NCBI GenBank assembly: GCA_002396885.1 | Contig: DGXY01000001.1 | Span: 6,415-70,414 of the forward strand | Origin: Akkermansiaceae bacterium UBA5020 | Lineage (GTDB): Bacteria > Verrucomicrobiota > Verrucomicrobiia > Verrucomicrobiales > DEV007 | Direction of reading: 5' to 3' | DNA length: 64,000 nucleotides | In this document: piece by piece, positions 1 through 8,200 of the stretch | Layout: every line of letters starts with the position of its first letter | Numbering within the stretch: the first letter of the stretch is position 1 | Translations under genes and position numbers: made by a program | Notes under the pieces: generated by a model | The model's database searches: none | What the model was told of the DNA's origin: nothing | Seen by the model: only the letters and a program-made list of their open reading frames with translations

Positions 1-1
1 C

Positions 2-1516
2 GCCTCGCTGTTGCCGTCGCCACTGCAGTCCCAGGAGCGGATCGCCCCGGCGACACCTCCCGCGCCCTCGGTTCCCACCATTGGAGTGGAAGGGGCCCGA
101 TCCTCGGTCGGGTCGGCTCCGGCCCCCGATTGGGGTGAGGACTATCAGGCCCGGGTGAAAGGCGGCGATCCGGTCACGCGGATGAGATTCCAGGTCTTCA
201 CTGATGATTTCCGCGAGGATTTCCGGTCGCTCCTTTTCAGGGTGCGGGTCGACAAGATCGAGATCGACGAAATCCGCGTCGAAGTGCCGACGGATCGGAA
301 CGTGTGGACCATCCCCATTGAGGTCTCTCTGTGGGGGGAGGTGCGCGATGTCTACACGGGATCGGCCGTGCGGAATCAGGTCGAGATCGGGCCCGATCAG
401 CGCTTTCTGATCAAGCTCGAGGTGAAGCTGCACGATCGTTTTGAAGAATCCGAATATCGGCTCGGGCTTCTCCGCGCGCTCCTCATCGAGCAGATTCTGG
501 CGCCCTATGCCGGGGACACCTCGTCCTTCCGGCCTCAAGAGGTGCGGCCACCCGAGTGGCTCGTCTATGGCTTCGACCAGCTCATCCGTCACCGGCGCGG
601 GGGCAGTCCGAGCGCCTACTACCGAGGGTTTCTTGCGAGTGGGCAGATCCTGAAGCCGGCGGAGCTCTTTGCCGTCACCGGCGCGGAATCGCTCGATCCG
701 GTGCGTCACGCCATCTTCCGCGCCTCGAGTTCGGCGATGGTCGAAGCTCTCCTCGATCAACCATCGGGAGACGTCGGCTTGCGGGCATTCCTTGGGGTAC
801 TCGGTCAACCAGGTTCATTGCCCGTTGAGGCCATCCTGCGGCAGCAATTCCCCGCCTTCCGCGAGATGGACCAAGGTCTTGAGAAATGGTGGGCGCTCGA
901 GCTCGCTTCGCTCGGGCAGCAGCAGAGTTTCGAATACCTCGACCGCGAGGAGACCGAGCGGCTCCTCGCCGATGCGCTCACCGTGCGGTTCGACGAAGTC
1001 CCCGTCGCCCGTCCCGTCACCGAAGAGGGTCAGGAGCCGAAACGGACCGTATTGGATCTCTTCAAGGCGAAGCCGCCGACCGGCGAGGAAGCAGTGGTGT
1101 CGGCCTCCTTCGTCGGAACCGTGGATCAGTTCGATCAATACCTTGCGAAACCGACGGCGACGAAACAACTCGCCGGAGCCTTTGACCGTCTCCAGGTCCT
1201 GAAGCGGATCGGCTTTCCGCTCTATCGTCCCGTTTTTGTTGCCTACGAAAAAGCGATCGAGCGGCTCGCCCGGGGCGAGACCAAGGATCTCGCCTCCGAG
1301 TTCGCCTCCATCACGGAAATGCGGGCAAAGATCCACGAGACTCTCCTTCGCGCCGAGGATTACCTGAACCACTTCGAGGCGACGCGGACCCCACGCCGCA
1401 GCGGAGCCTTCGACGATTACATGAAGATCCGCCGCGCCTTCGACGAGCGTCCCTCGCCCCGTCGCAATGACCCCATCTCGCGTCACCTCGACGCGCTCGA
1501 GTGGGAGTTTCGTTAG
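2..1516 (+). CDS. Uncharacterised protein, 5' end outside window
   Basis: The reading frame is open from the left edge of the window to a TAG at 1514, so the gene is probably cut at its 5' end; the first internal start, a TTG at 11, is a weak candidate. About 500 residues are visible. A Pro/Ala-rich low-complexity stretch is followed by a globular part. Around residues 180-195 the text PPEWLVYGFDQLI resembles the 'PxWLxEG' region of peptidase-MA-like gluzincins, but no HExxH zinc motif is visible, so enzymatic activity is doubtful. I do not recognise a named family; it is likely a lineage-specific secreted or periplasmic protein. No co-directional partner follows closely (236 bp gap). Confidence 0.6.
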   Translation, partial: ASLLPSPLQSQERIAPATPPAPSVPTIGVEGARSSVGSAPAPDWGEDYQARVKGGDPVTRMRFQVFTDDFREDFRSLLFRVRVDKIEIDEIRVEVPTDRNVWTIPIEVSLWGEVRDVYTGSAVRNQVEIGPDQRFLIKLEVKLHDRFEESEYRLGLLRALLIEQILAPYAGDTSSFRPQEVRPPEWLVYGFDQLIRHRRGGSPSAYYRGFLASGQILKPAELFAVTGAESLDPVRHAIFRASSSAMVEALLDQPSGDVGLRAFLGVLGQPGSLPVEAILRQQFPAFREMDQGLEKWWALELASLGQQQSFEYLDREETERLLADALTVRFDEVPVARPVTEEGQEPKRTVLDLFKAKPPTGEEAVVSASFVGTVDQFDQYLAKPTATKQLAGAFDRLQVLKRIGFPLYRPVFVAYEKAIERLARGETKDLASEFASITEMRAKIHETLLRAEDYLNHFEATRTPRRSGAFDDYMKIRRAFDERPSPRRNDPISRHLDALEWEFR

Positions 1517-1752
1517 GTTTCACTGAGTGGCAAGAAAAGGCGTCAGAACGGCTTCATCTCCATTTTGCAGGCTAGGGGCAAGGTGTCCGCGGGCCTCCCC
1601 TGATTCTGAGCTTTGTCCTGATGCTGAGCTACCGATTGTGGGGACGACGTAGGAGTCATTGCGAGATTCCAGTCTAGGAAAGGGTTCAGGCCCACGACGC
1701 GGGCGAGTCTTTGCGCTGGCGCATCGGGTTTTCTTCTGGGAGACTCATAGCC

Positions 1753-2724
1753 ATGAGCCCGCGCTGGATCCGCATCCTTCTCATTATCGGCATCGCCGCG
1801 ATTTATGGCATCCTCTGTCGCATCGTCTTTGCGATCGAGCCAACGGAGGGATTTCTCGCGATCGTGTCGATCGCCTTCATCTACACGATGCCGGTTAGTC
1901 TCGGAGCTCTCGTCTGTTATCTCGGATACAAGCTGGACCAGCCGGGGAAATTCTGGGCTCTCGCCGCACCGCCCCTGACCATGGCCTTGCTCCTCTTCGG
2001 CAGTCTCCTCTTCAAGATCGAGGCGGCGATCTGCGTGCTCGTGGCGACTCCGGTGGTTCTGCCCTTCGCCCTCCTCGGCGGATGGATCATGGGCCTGATC
2101 CTCGACCGGTGGAAGGATCATGGCGGCGGCCGGGTGCAGATGGCGGGATTCCTCCTCCTGCCCTTTGTGATCGGTCCGATCGAGGAGCAATGGGAGCAGC
2201 CCCACGAGACAAGGGTGATGCACAATCAAATCGAAATCGCGGCGAGCCCCGAAACAATTTGGAATCAAATCGCCGAGGTGCCCGCCATTTCCCGTGAGGA
2301 GATTCCGGATCAATGGATCTACCTGCTCGGATTCCCCCGGCCGGTCGCCGCGATCCTCGATCGTCCCGGAGTCGGCGGAAAACGCCACGCGACGTTTGAA
2401 GGCGACGTTTCCTTTTACGAGGTCGTGACCCACTGGGAACCGGCCACGAAACTCGCCTTCACGATCAAGGCGGATCCGGAGTTCATCCCGCAGACCGCTT
2501 TCGACGAACACATCATCGTGGGTGGTCGCTTTTACGATGTCCTCGATGGCACCTACGGGATCGAACCGCTCGAGGGCGGGCGTTGCCGACTCCATCTCAC
2601 AAGCACGCACCGCCTCTCGACACGATTCAACGCCTATGCGGGCTGGTGGAGCGAGTGGGTCATGAATCAGATCCAGGGATCGATTCTCGAGGTGATCCGG
2701 GATCGATGCGAGACCCGGGCCTGA
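1753..2724 (+). CDS. Membrane protein with SRPBCC/START-like C-terminal domain
   Basis: The ATG at 1753 is chosen over an upstream in-frame start because the protein then begins with a short basic stretch (MSPRWIR) followed at once by hydrophobic segments. Roughly residues 8-150 contain four hydrophobic stretches typical of transmembrane helices. From about residue 165 to the end the protein is soluble. It carries the start of a polyketide-cyclase/START-like fold ('QIEIAASPETIWNQIAEVP', where the family usually has I.ap.e.VW..i.D.), and ends with aromatic-rich strands. SRPBCC domains bind hydrophobic ligands; the ligand here is unknown. It converges with msrA, the stop codons being about 10 bp apart. 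Confidence 0.75.
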   Translation: MSPRWIRILLIIGIAAIYGILCRIVFAIEPTEGFLAIVSIAFIYTMPVSLGALVCYLGYKLDQPGKFWALAAPPLTMALLLFGSLLFKIEAAICVLVATPVVLPFALLGGWIMGLILDRWKDHGGGRVQMAGFLLLPFVIGPIEEQWEQPHETRVMHNQIEIAASPETIWNQIAEVPAISREEIPDQWIYLLGFPRPVAAILDRPGVGGKRHATFEGDVSFYEVVTHWEPATKLAFTIKADPEFIPQTAFDEHIIVGGRFYDVLDGTYGIEPLEGGRCRLHLTSTHRLSTRFNAYAGWWSEWVMNQIQGSILEVIRDRCETRA

Positions 2725-2733
2725 GCCGGATTT

Positions 2734-3393
2734 TCATTTCCGCAGCACGTGGCAATTGTAGCCGCCGGGGTTTTTGACGAGATAGTCCTGGTGGTAGGCC
2801 TCGGCGGAGTAAAAGACCGAGGCGGCGGAGATCTCCGTCACGATCGGTTTCTTGAAGTTGCCCGCTTGCTCCGTTTTGACCCGTTCCGCGATCTCTTTCT
2901 GCGCTTCGCTGGCGTAGAAAATCGCCGAGCGATACTGGGTGCCGACATCATTGTGTTGACGGTTCAGAGTGGTCGGGTCATGGAGCCGGAAGAAGAAATC
3001 GAGGATGGTCGCGTAGTCCACTTGCGCGGGATCGTAGACCACCTCGATCGCCTCGGCATGACCGGTCCGTCCGGTGCAGACTTCCTCGTAGGTCGGGTTC
3101 GCGGTGGTGCCGCCCGTGTAGCCCACCGTGGTATTCACGACTCCGGGGATCTTGCGGAAGATCTCCTCCACTCCCCAGAAGCAACCCGCGGCCACAAGGG
3201 CGGTTTCGTGTTTCGTATCTCCGGTCTGGCTTGCGTCCGGTTTGGTTGGGGCGGGTGTCTTGGATTCGCTCATTTTCGACGATTGGGGGGTGGAAGCAGT
3301 TTCAACGGAGGTCTGCTCCTTGCAAGCAGTCAGGAAGAGGGCGGCGGCGAACAGGCCTGCCGCGGTGAGGCCGGGGAGTGGGAACAATCTCAT
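2734..3393 (-). CDS. msrA: Peptide methionine sulfoxide reductase MsrA, lipoprotein
   Basis: MsrA reduces S-methionine sulfoxide in proteins back to methionine. The catalytic GCFWG motif sits at residues 70-74 (Cys71), followed by conserved EEIFR, GYTGG, NPTYEEVC and AEAIEVVYDP segments and a C-terminal GYNCH with a probable resolving Cys. The start at 3393 is selected because it gives a short signal sequence ending in the lipobox LTAC (Cys24); a frame extension to 3453 would bury the signal peptide. The protein is therefore predicted to be a membrane-anchored lipoprotein repairing envelope proteins. A Thr/Ser/Pro-rich linker (residues 25-60) separates the anchor from the domain. Length of the catalytic part is normal. 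Confidence 0.93.
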   Translation of the reverse strand: MRLFPLPGLTAAGLFAAALFLTACKEQTSVETASTPQSSKMSESKTPAPTKPDASQTGDTKHETALVAAGCFWGVEEIFRKIPGVVNTTVGYTGGTTANPTYEEVCTGRTGHAEAIEVVYDPAQVDYATILDFFFRLHDPTTLNRQHNDVGTQYRSAIFYASEAQKEIAERVKTEQAGNFKKPIVTEISAASVFYSAEAYHQDYLVKNPGGYNCHVLRK

Positions 3394-3539
3394 GATGGTA
3401 GGTAGCGATTCATAACAAAACCTTACAGGACATGTTCGCACGGCGGAGGGCAAGATCTATCGGAGGGTTCCGTTACATCCTTCCACCAGCGGGCCTCTGT
3501 CCGTCGGAATCGAGGGCGCTAGCCGAAGCAACTCCCAGA

Positions 3540-3716
3540 TCACCTCGCCCCGGCACGCTTCTTCGGCCGATAGGTCAAACCTGTCATCGTCAACAAGGGG
3601 AGAAGATGAACCGTTCCGTCATCTTCGTAGACGATCGCGACCGTCGCGTTCTTCGGCGGTAGGGAAATGTAGTCGGGATGCGGCACCGGGTAGCTGCGAC
3701 CATCGGCAAGGTTCAC
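3540..3716 (-). CDS. Small conserved-type protein, overlaps DUF1501 stop
   Basis: A 58-residue frame starts with GTG at 3716, and its first bases overlap the TGA stop of the upstream DUF1501 gene (GTGA), so translation is probably coupled. It reads VNLADGRSYPVPHPDYISL, then a strand-rich part VAIVYEDDGTVHLLPLL, and ends with a basic tail. Small proteins of the pattern 'LxDGR.y.VPHPDyi' with a beta-rich fold occur widely in Planctomycetes, Verrucomicrobia and Acidobacteria; their function is not known. The frame upstream closes at once with a stop, so GTG is the only credible start unless the gene is a fragment that lost its 5' part. Codon third positions are GC-rich as in real neighbouring genes. 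Confidence 0.55.
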   Translation of the reverse strand: MNLADGRSYPVPHPDYISLPPKNATVAIVYEDDGTVHLLPLLTMTGLTYRPKKRAGAR

Positions 3717-5182
3717 GCAAACAGCTTCTCCACCATCTCACCCTTCACCAATTCTCTCGGCTGGTTGAGGTGGTTGTAGACGATGGACTGGGGGTCGATC
3801 CCCATGGTGTGGTAGATCGTGGCGAGAATCTCGGTCGGGTGGATCGGGTCTTCGGCGGGGGCCGAACCGGTCTTGTCCGACTTGCCGTGGACGTGGCCGC
3901 GCTTGATCCCGGCTCCGCCGATGATCGAGGTGTAGCAGTAGGGCCAGTGGTCGCGCCCGTCGGCGCTGTTGTTGTTGCCGCTCGTGGAGACGCCCATCTC
4001 GGGGCTGCGTCCGAATTCACCGATGGCGACAACGAGAGTCTCGTCGAGGAGCCCGCGCTGGTCGAGATCGTCGAAGAGGGCGGAAAGGCCCTGGTCGAGC
4101 ATGGGGGCGGATTGGTCCTTCATCCGCTTGGGCAGGCCGACGTGGTGGTCCCAACTATGGTTGTCGCTGTTCGCGACCTTGGGCCAGATCACCTCGACCA
4201 CCTTGGTGCCGGCCTCGACGAGGCGGCGGGCGAGGAGGCAGCTCTGTCCGAAGGTGTTGCGACCGTAGCGTTCGCGCAGTTTGTCATCCTCGGCGTCGAG
4301 GTTGAAGGCGTCGCGGGCGCGGCCCGAGACGATCAGGTTGAGGGCCTTGTTGTAGTATTCGTCGAGATTGTAACCCTCGACCGCTTTCTCGATCACCGGC
4401 ATCTGAGCGGTGAGGGCGTCACGAAGTTTGGCGCGGCGCTGGAGGCGGAGCGAAAAGACGTCAGGACGGAGCTGGAGGTCGTCGACCCGGATCTGCGTCA
4501 TCTTCGACATGTCCATGTCGTCGCCGTCAGGGAAGAGGTAGTAGGGATCGTAGGCCTTGCCGAGGAAGCCGGCGGTGCCACCTTTGTTGATGACGTTCGA
4601 CTCTTGAAGAGGACGGGGCATCACGACGAAGGGGAGCATGGGCTCGTCAGTCGGCTTCATCCGGATGATGTTCGATCCGAAGTTGGGGAAGTCCTTCGGC
4701 GAAGGCGGTTCGAGCTGGCCGGAGGGACTCACCTTGTCGGTGGTGTAGCCGGTCATGATCTGGTAGATCGCGGCGGTGTGGTTGAAGAGCCCGTTCGGCG
4801 TGTAGCTCATCGAGCGAACCGTCGTGTATTTGTTCGCGGACTTGGCAAGGTTCGGGAGCAGCTCGGTGTATTGGAGACCGTCGACGGAGGTGTTGATCGG
4901 CTTGAAGATCGACTTCACGTTCGACGGCGCATCCGGCTTCGGATCGAAGAGATCGATGTGGCTCGGTCCGCCCTGGAGGTAAACCATGATGACCGACTTG
5001 GCCTTGCCCCAGCCCGGTCGACCGGCGAGAGCGGAAGCGGCGCTGGCGTTCTGCACGGCGAGGATGTTGTTCAGCGTCATCCCCAGCATGCCCGCTCCGC
5101 CGATTCGCAGGAAGTCGCGGCGTCCGGGTTTGAGGTGGGAGTCGCAGAGGTCCTTGGCGATTTCTCCGGGGAGTCTGATCAT
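3713..5182 (-). CDS. DUF1501 domain protein with Tat signal
   Basis: This is a 489-residue DUF1501 protein, a sulfatase/alkaline-phosphatase-like fold of unknown substrate that is abundant in Planctomycetes and Verrucomicrobia. A twin-arginine motif RRDFLR at residues 21-26 is followed by a hydrophobic segment, indicating Tat export. Family hallmarks are visible: VIMVYLQGGPSHIDLFDPKP near the N-terminus, EVIWPKVANSDNHSWDHH and GEFGRSPEMG later, and a C-terminal HPTEILATIYHTMGIDP. It lies directly downstream of the large cytochrome/DUF1549/DUF1553 gene (65 bp apart), the usual pairing for this family, and the two probably form an operon. The partner proteins are thought to act together outside the cytoplasm, but the reaction is unproved. 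Confidence 0.9.
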   Translation of the reverse strand: MIRLPGEIAKDLCDSHLKPGRRDFLRIGGAGMLGMTLNNILAVQNASAASALAGRPGWGKAKSVIMVYLQGGPSHIDLFDPKPDAPSNVKSIFKPINTSVDGLQYTELLPNLAKSANKYTTVRSMSYTPNGLFNHTAAIYQIMTGYTTDKVSPSGQLEPPSPKDFPNFGSNIIRMKPTDEPMLPFVVMPRPLQESNVINKGGTAGFLGKAYDPYYLFPDGDDMDMSKMTQIRVDDLQLRPDVFSLRLQRRAKLRDALTAQMPVIEKAVEGYNLDEYYNKALNLIVSGRARDAFNLDAEDDKLRERYGRNTFGQSCLLARRLVEAGTKVVEVIWPKVANSDNHSWDHHVGLPKRMKDQSAPMLDQGLSALFDDLDQRGLLDETLVVAIGEFGRSPEMGVSTSGNNNSADGRDHWPYCYTSIIGGAGIKRGHVHGKSDKTGSAPAEDPIHPTEILATIYHTMGIDPQSIVYNHLNQPRELVKGEMVEKLFA

Positions 5183-5247
5183 GGCTGGATGCTGGTTGGA
5201 GTGTTGGAGTAGGGGAGCGGGGGAGTGATGGGGCGAAGGAATCGGGT

Positions 5248-8200
5248 TTACCGATTAAACAAAAACGAGGAGCTGTTGACAAGCGCCCAGGCGAGATCCT
5301 GCGAGGCGGTGAGGCGGCGGTTGGCGGCTTGTTGGGTGGAGTAATCCATGTTCTGGCGCAGCTCGACGAGCTTGGGATCTTCCTTGATGGGCAGCTCGGC
5401 CGTCTTTACCGCAGCCTCGAGGGCGACGAGTTTGGTGTCGGCGGGGAGGGGCTTCTTCTCGCTGGAGAGCTTGTAGGAAAGCGCATGGCGGTCTTTGCTG
5501 CGGTTTTGGAAGAAGGCGGCGAGGGCGGCTTTGGATTCCGCGCTGCGCTGGTTCGGTTCGGTCTGCAGCATCACCGCAATATCGGAGGGCATTCCGGCCT
5601 CGAGCGGCGCAGCGGCGTTCGTCGCCCAGACCTTGAATTTCCCGAGCGGATATTCGCCGCCCGCATACTGGCATTGGATCGTCAAGGTGAGGGTTCCGCC
5701 CTTGGCGTCGGTGGCGAGGGGTTTCTCGAATTGGTAGCGCGCCCAATTCGGCTGGCGTTCGTTGCCACCGACGGCCCAGCCCTTCACATCTCGTCCTGCC
5801 TGACCATTGATCGAATTTTTCACATCAAAGCCCTCCTGATTGAAGTCGGTCTTTGCATCGTTGAACTTCAGCAACATCGGCTTTTTGGCATTACCGCCGG
5901 TGGCTACATAGGCGGCGTTGAATCCGCTGACGACGAAGTTGCCGGTGGCGCCAAGTCCGGGGCCGTAGCCGGGGAGGCGTTCATCAGTGAGTGCCTCGAG
6001 TTGGAGGCCGGAGAGCGTGGTCGCGGCTTTCACCGGAATAGTCACGGTGTAGACGACATTCTTCGGCGCACCGCTGGCGAGAATCGATCCATCGGGCTCG
6101 ACCGCGAGGGTGATGCCGCTCTGCGGATTGGCCGTCGCAGCGGAGGGAGTCAGGGAAGTCCAGCGCGTCCAGAAGGAAGCGAGGGTGAGGCCCTTTTCCC
6201 ACTCTGTGATTTTGGCTGGAACGGCTGCATCGAAATCAGCGAGAGCCTTCGTCGCGGCGGCGAGGCGCGCTTTCTGTTCGCCTTCGGCCTTCGCCTTGAG
6301 GGCGGCGGCTTCGGGCTGGTAGGCGGCGAGTTCGGTCGAGGCTTTGGCGATGGCTTGGAGACGGGTGATCTCGCGTCCGCTCTTCACCGGCACCCAGTCG
6401 GCCTCGGCCGTGGCGACCTTGGCGGTGAGGACCTGGTGATCGGAGTCGATGTCCTTCATCACCGAAATGGCCGCGTCGATCTCGGCGGCGCTGGGGGCGC
6501 GGGAGAGGATGCGGTAGTAGATCTCCTCGACGAGTTTGCGATCATCGGGCTGGGTCGCGACGAGGTGGGCGAGCTGGCTGTCCTTCGCCCCGATCGCATC
6601 GGCGATGGCGGGCCCTGACAAAAACGCCATGATCGCACTCATTTGCAGCTCGGAGGAGCGCTCGCATTCGCACGCACTCTCGCGGACGGGGCGTCCGAGG
6701 TTGGCGAGGAAGCCGCTCTTGAGGTCGAGCTTGGCATCGGGGAGCTGGCTCGCGCGCACCCCGCGACCGGCTCCGGGAATGTCCGAGACGACGCCGGTCA
6801 CGAAGTGGACCGCATCGTAGAGCACCTCGGCGGGGAGGCGACGGGCCTTGGCGCGGGAGAAATTGATTTCGTCCCCGGCGTTCCAGTCGTTCGTGGCGAT
6901 GGAGAGCTGATAGGTGCGCGATTTGCAGATCTCGGCGGTGAGGGCCCGGATGTTGAAGCCAGACTTCACGAACTGCGCCGAAAGGTAATCGAGGAGCTGC
7001 GGGTTGGTCGGTGGATTGCCGGCACGGATGTCGTCGAGGGGTTCGATGATGCCGGTGCCGAGGAGGTAACCCCAGACGCGGTTCGCGTAGCTCGTGGCGA
7101 AGTAAGGATTATCGGCCGAGACGACCCAAGCCGCGAATTGCTCGCGTCGTGTCGGTTTGTCAGGCTGGGCGAAGGCGACCTTGGCGAGGTCGGCCTGGTA
7201 GGGGAATTCGGGCGCGGTGACCGCTCCGGTGCGGTCGTGCTTCAAATCGCCCTCGGGTTTATCAGCGATGACCTCATAAAGCGGCTTGGCACCCTCGACG
7301 GCGGAGCCGCCGATGTTCTGGCTCGGGGCGTTTTTGCCGTCGCGATTGAGCCCGACCTGCGCGAAGTAGGCGGCGGTCTCGTAGTATTGATCTTGCGTCC
7401 AGCGCTCGAAGGGGTGGTCGTGGCACTTGTTGCAGTTGAAACGTGTCGCGAGGAAGAGGTGGGTCGTGTTTTCGACGATCTCGGCGGGCTCGCGGAGGAT
7501 CTTGTAATAACTCGCGGCGGGATTCTCCTTGTTCGAGCCGCTGGCGGTCAGGATCTGGTAGGCGAACTGATCGTAGGGCGCGTTCGTCTCGATCTGCTTG
7601 CGGATCCAGTCGCGGTAGAGTCGAGTGCCTTCGTCCCCGAGGAACTTGGAGTTCACCTGGAGCATGTCGCTCCACTTGTTCGTCCAGTGATCGGTGTATT
7701 CGGGCGTCTTGATCAGTTCATCGACGAGGGCGTCGCGCTTCACCCGGGTGGGGCGGTCGTCGGCGAGGAAGGTCTTGACCTTGTCGGCTGCCGGAGGCAA
7801 ACCGGTCAGGTCGAGATGGACGCGGCGGACGAATTCCTCGTCGGTGCAGAGTTCGCTCGGCTGGAGTTTCATGCGTTCCCATTTCGCGGCGACGAGATTG
7901 TCGATCTCGCCCCAGCTCTCGGGGGCTTTCCAGGTGAAGCCCTTGCGGTCGCCCATCACCGTCAGGGTGGTGGCGGCATAGGCGCCTTCGTAGCGGGCGA
8001 GGATGGGGGCCTCGCCGCGGCGGACGGTGTGGAGCAGGCCGAACTCGTCGTGCTCGGCGACCTCGGTGTTGCCGGATTCAAGGTAGGACTCGAGGGTGAC
8101 GTCGCGCGTCTTGCCATCGGTGTAGCGGGCGACGACGCGGAACTGCTGGCGACCGCCGAGATTCTGGATGACGGGATTTTTCGGGAAGAGTTCGATCGAG

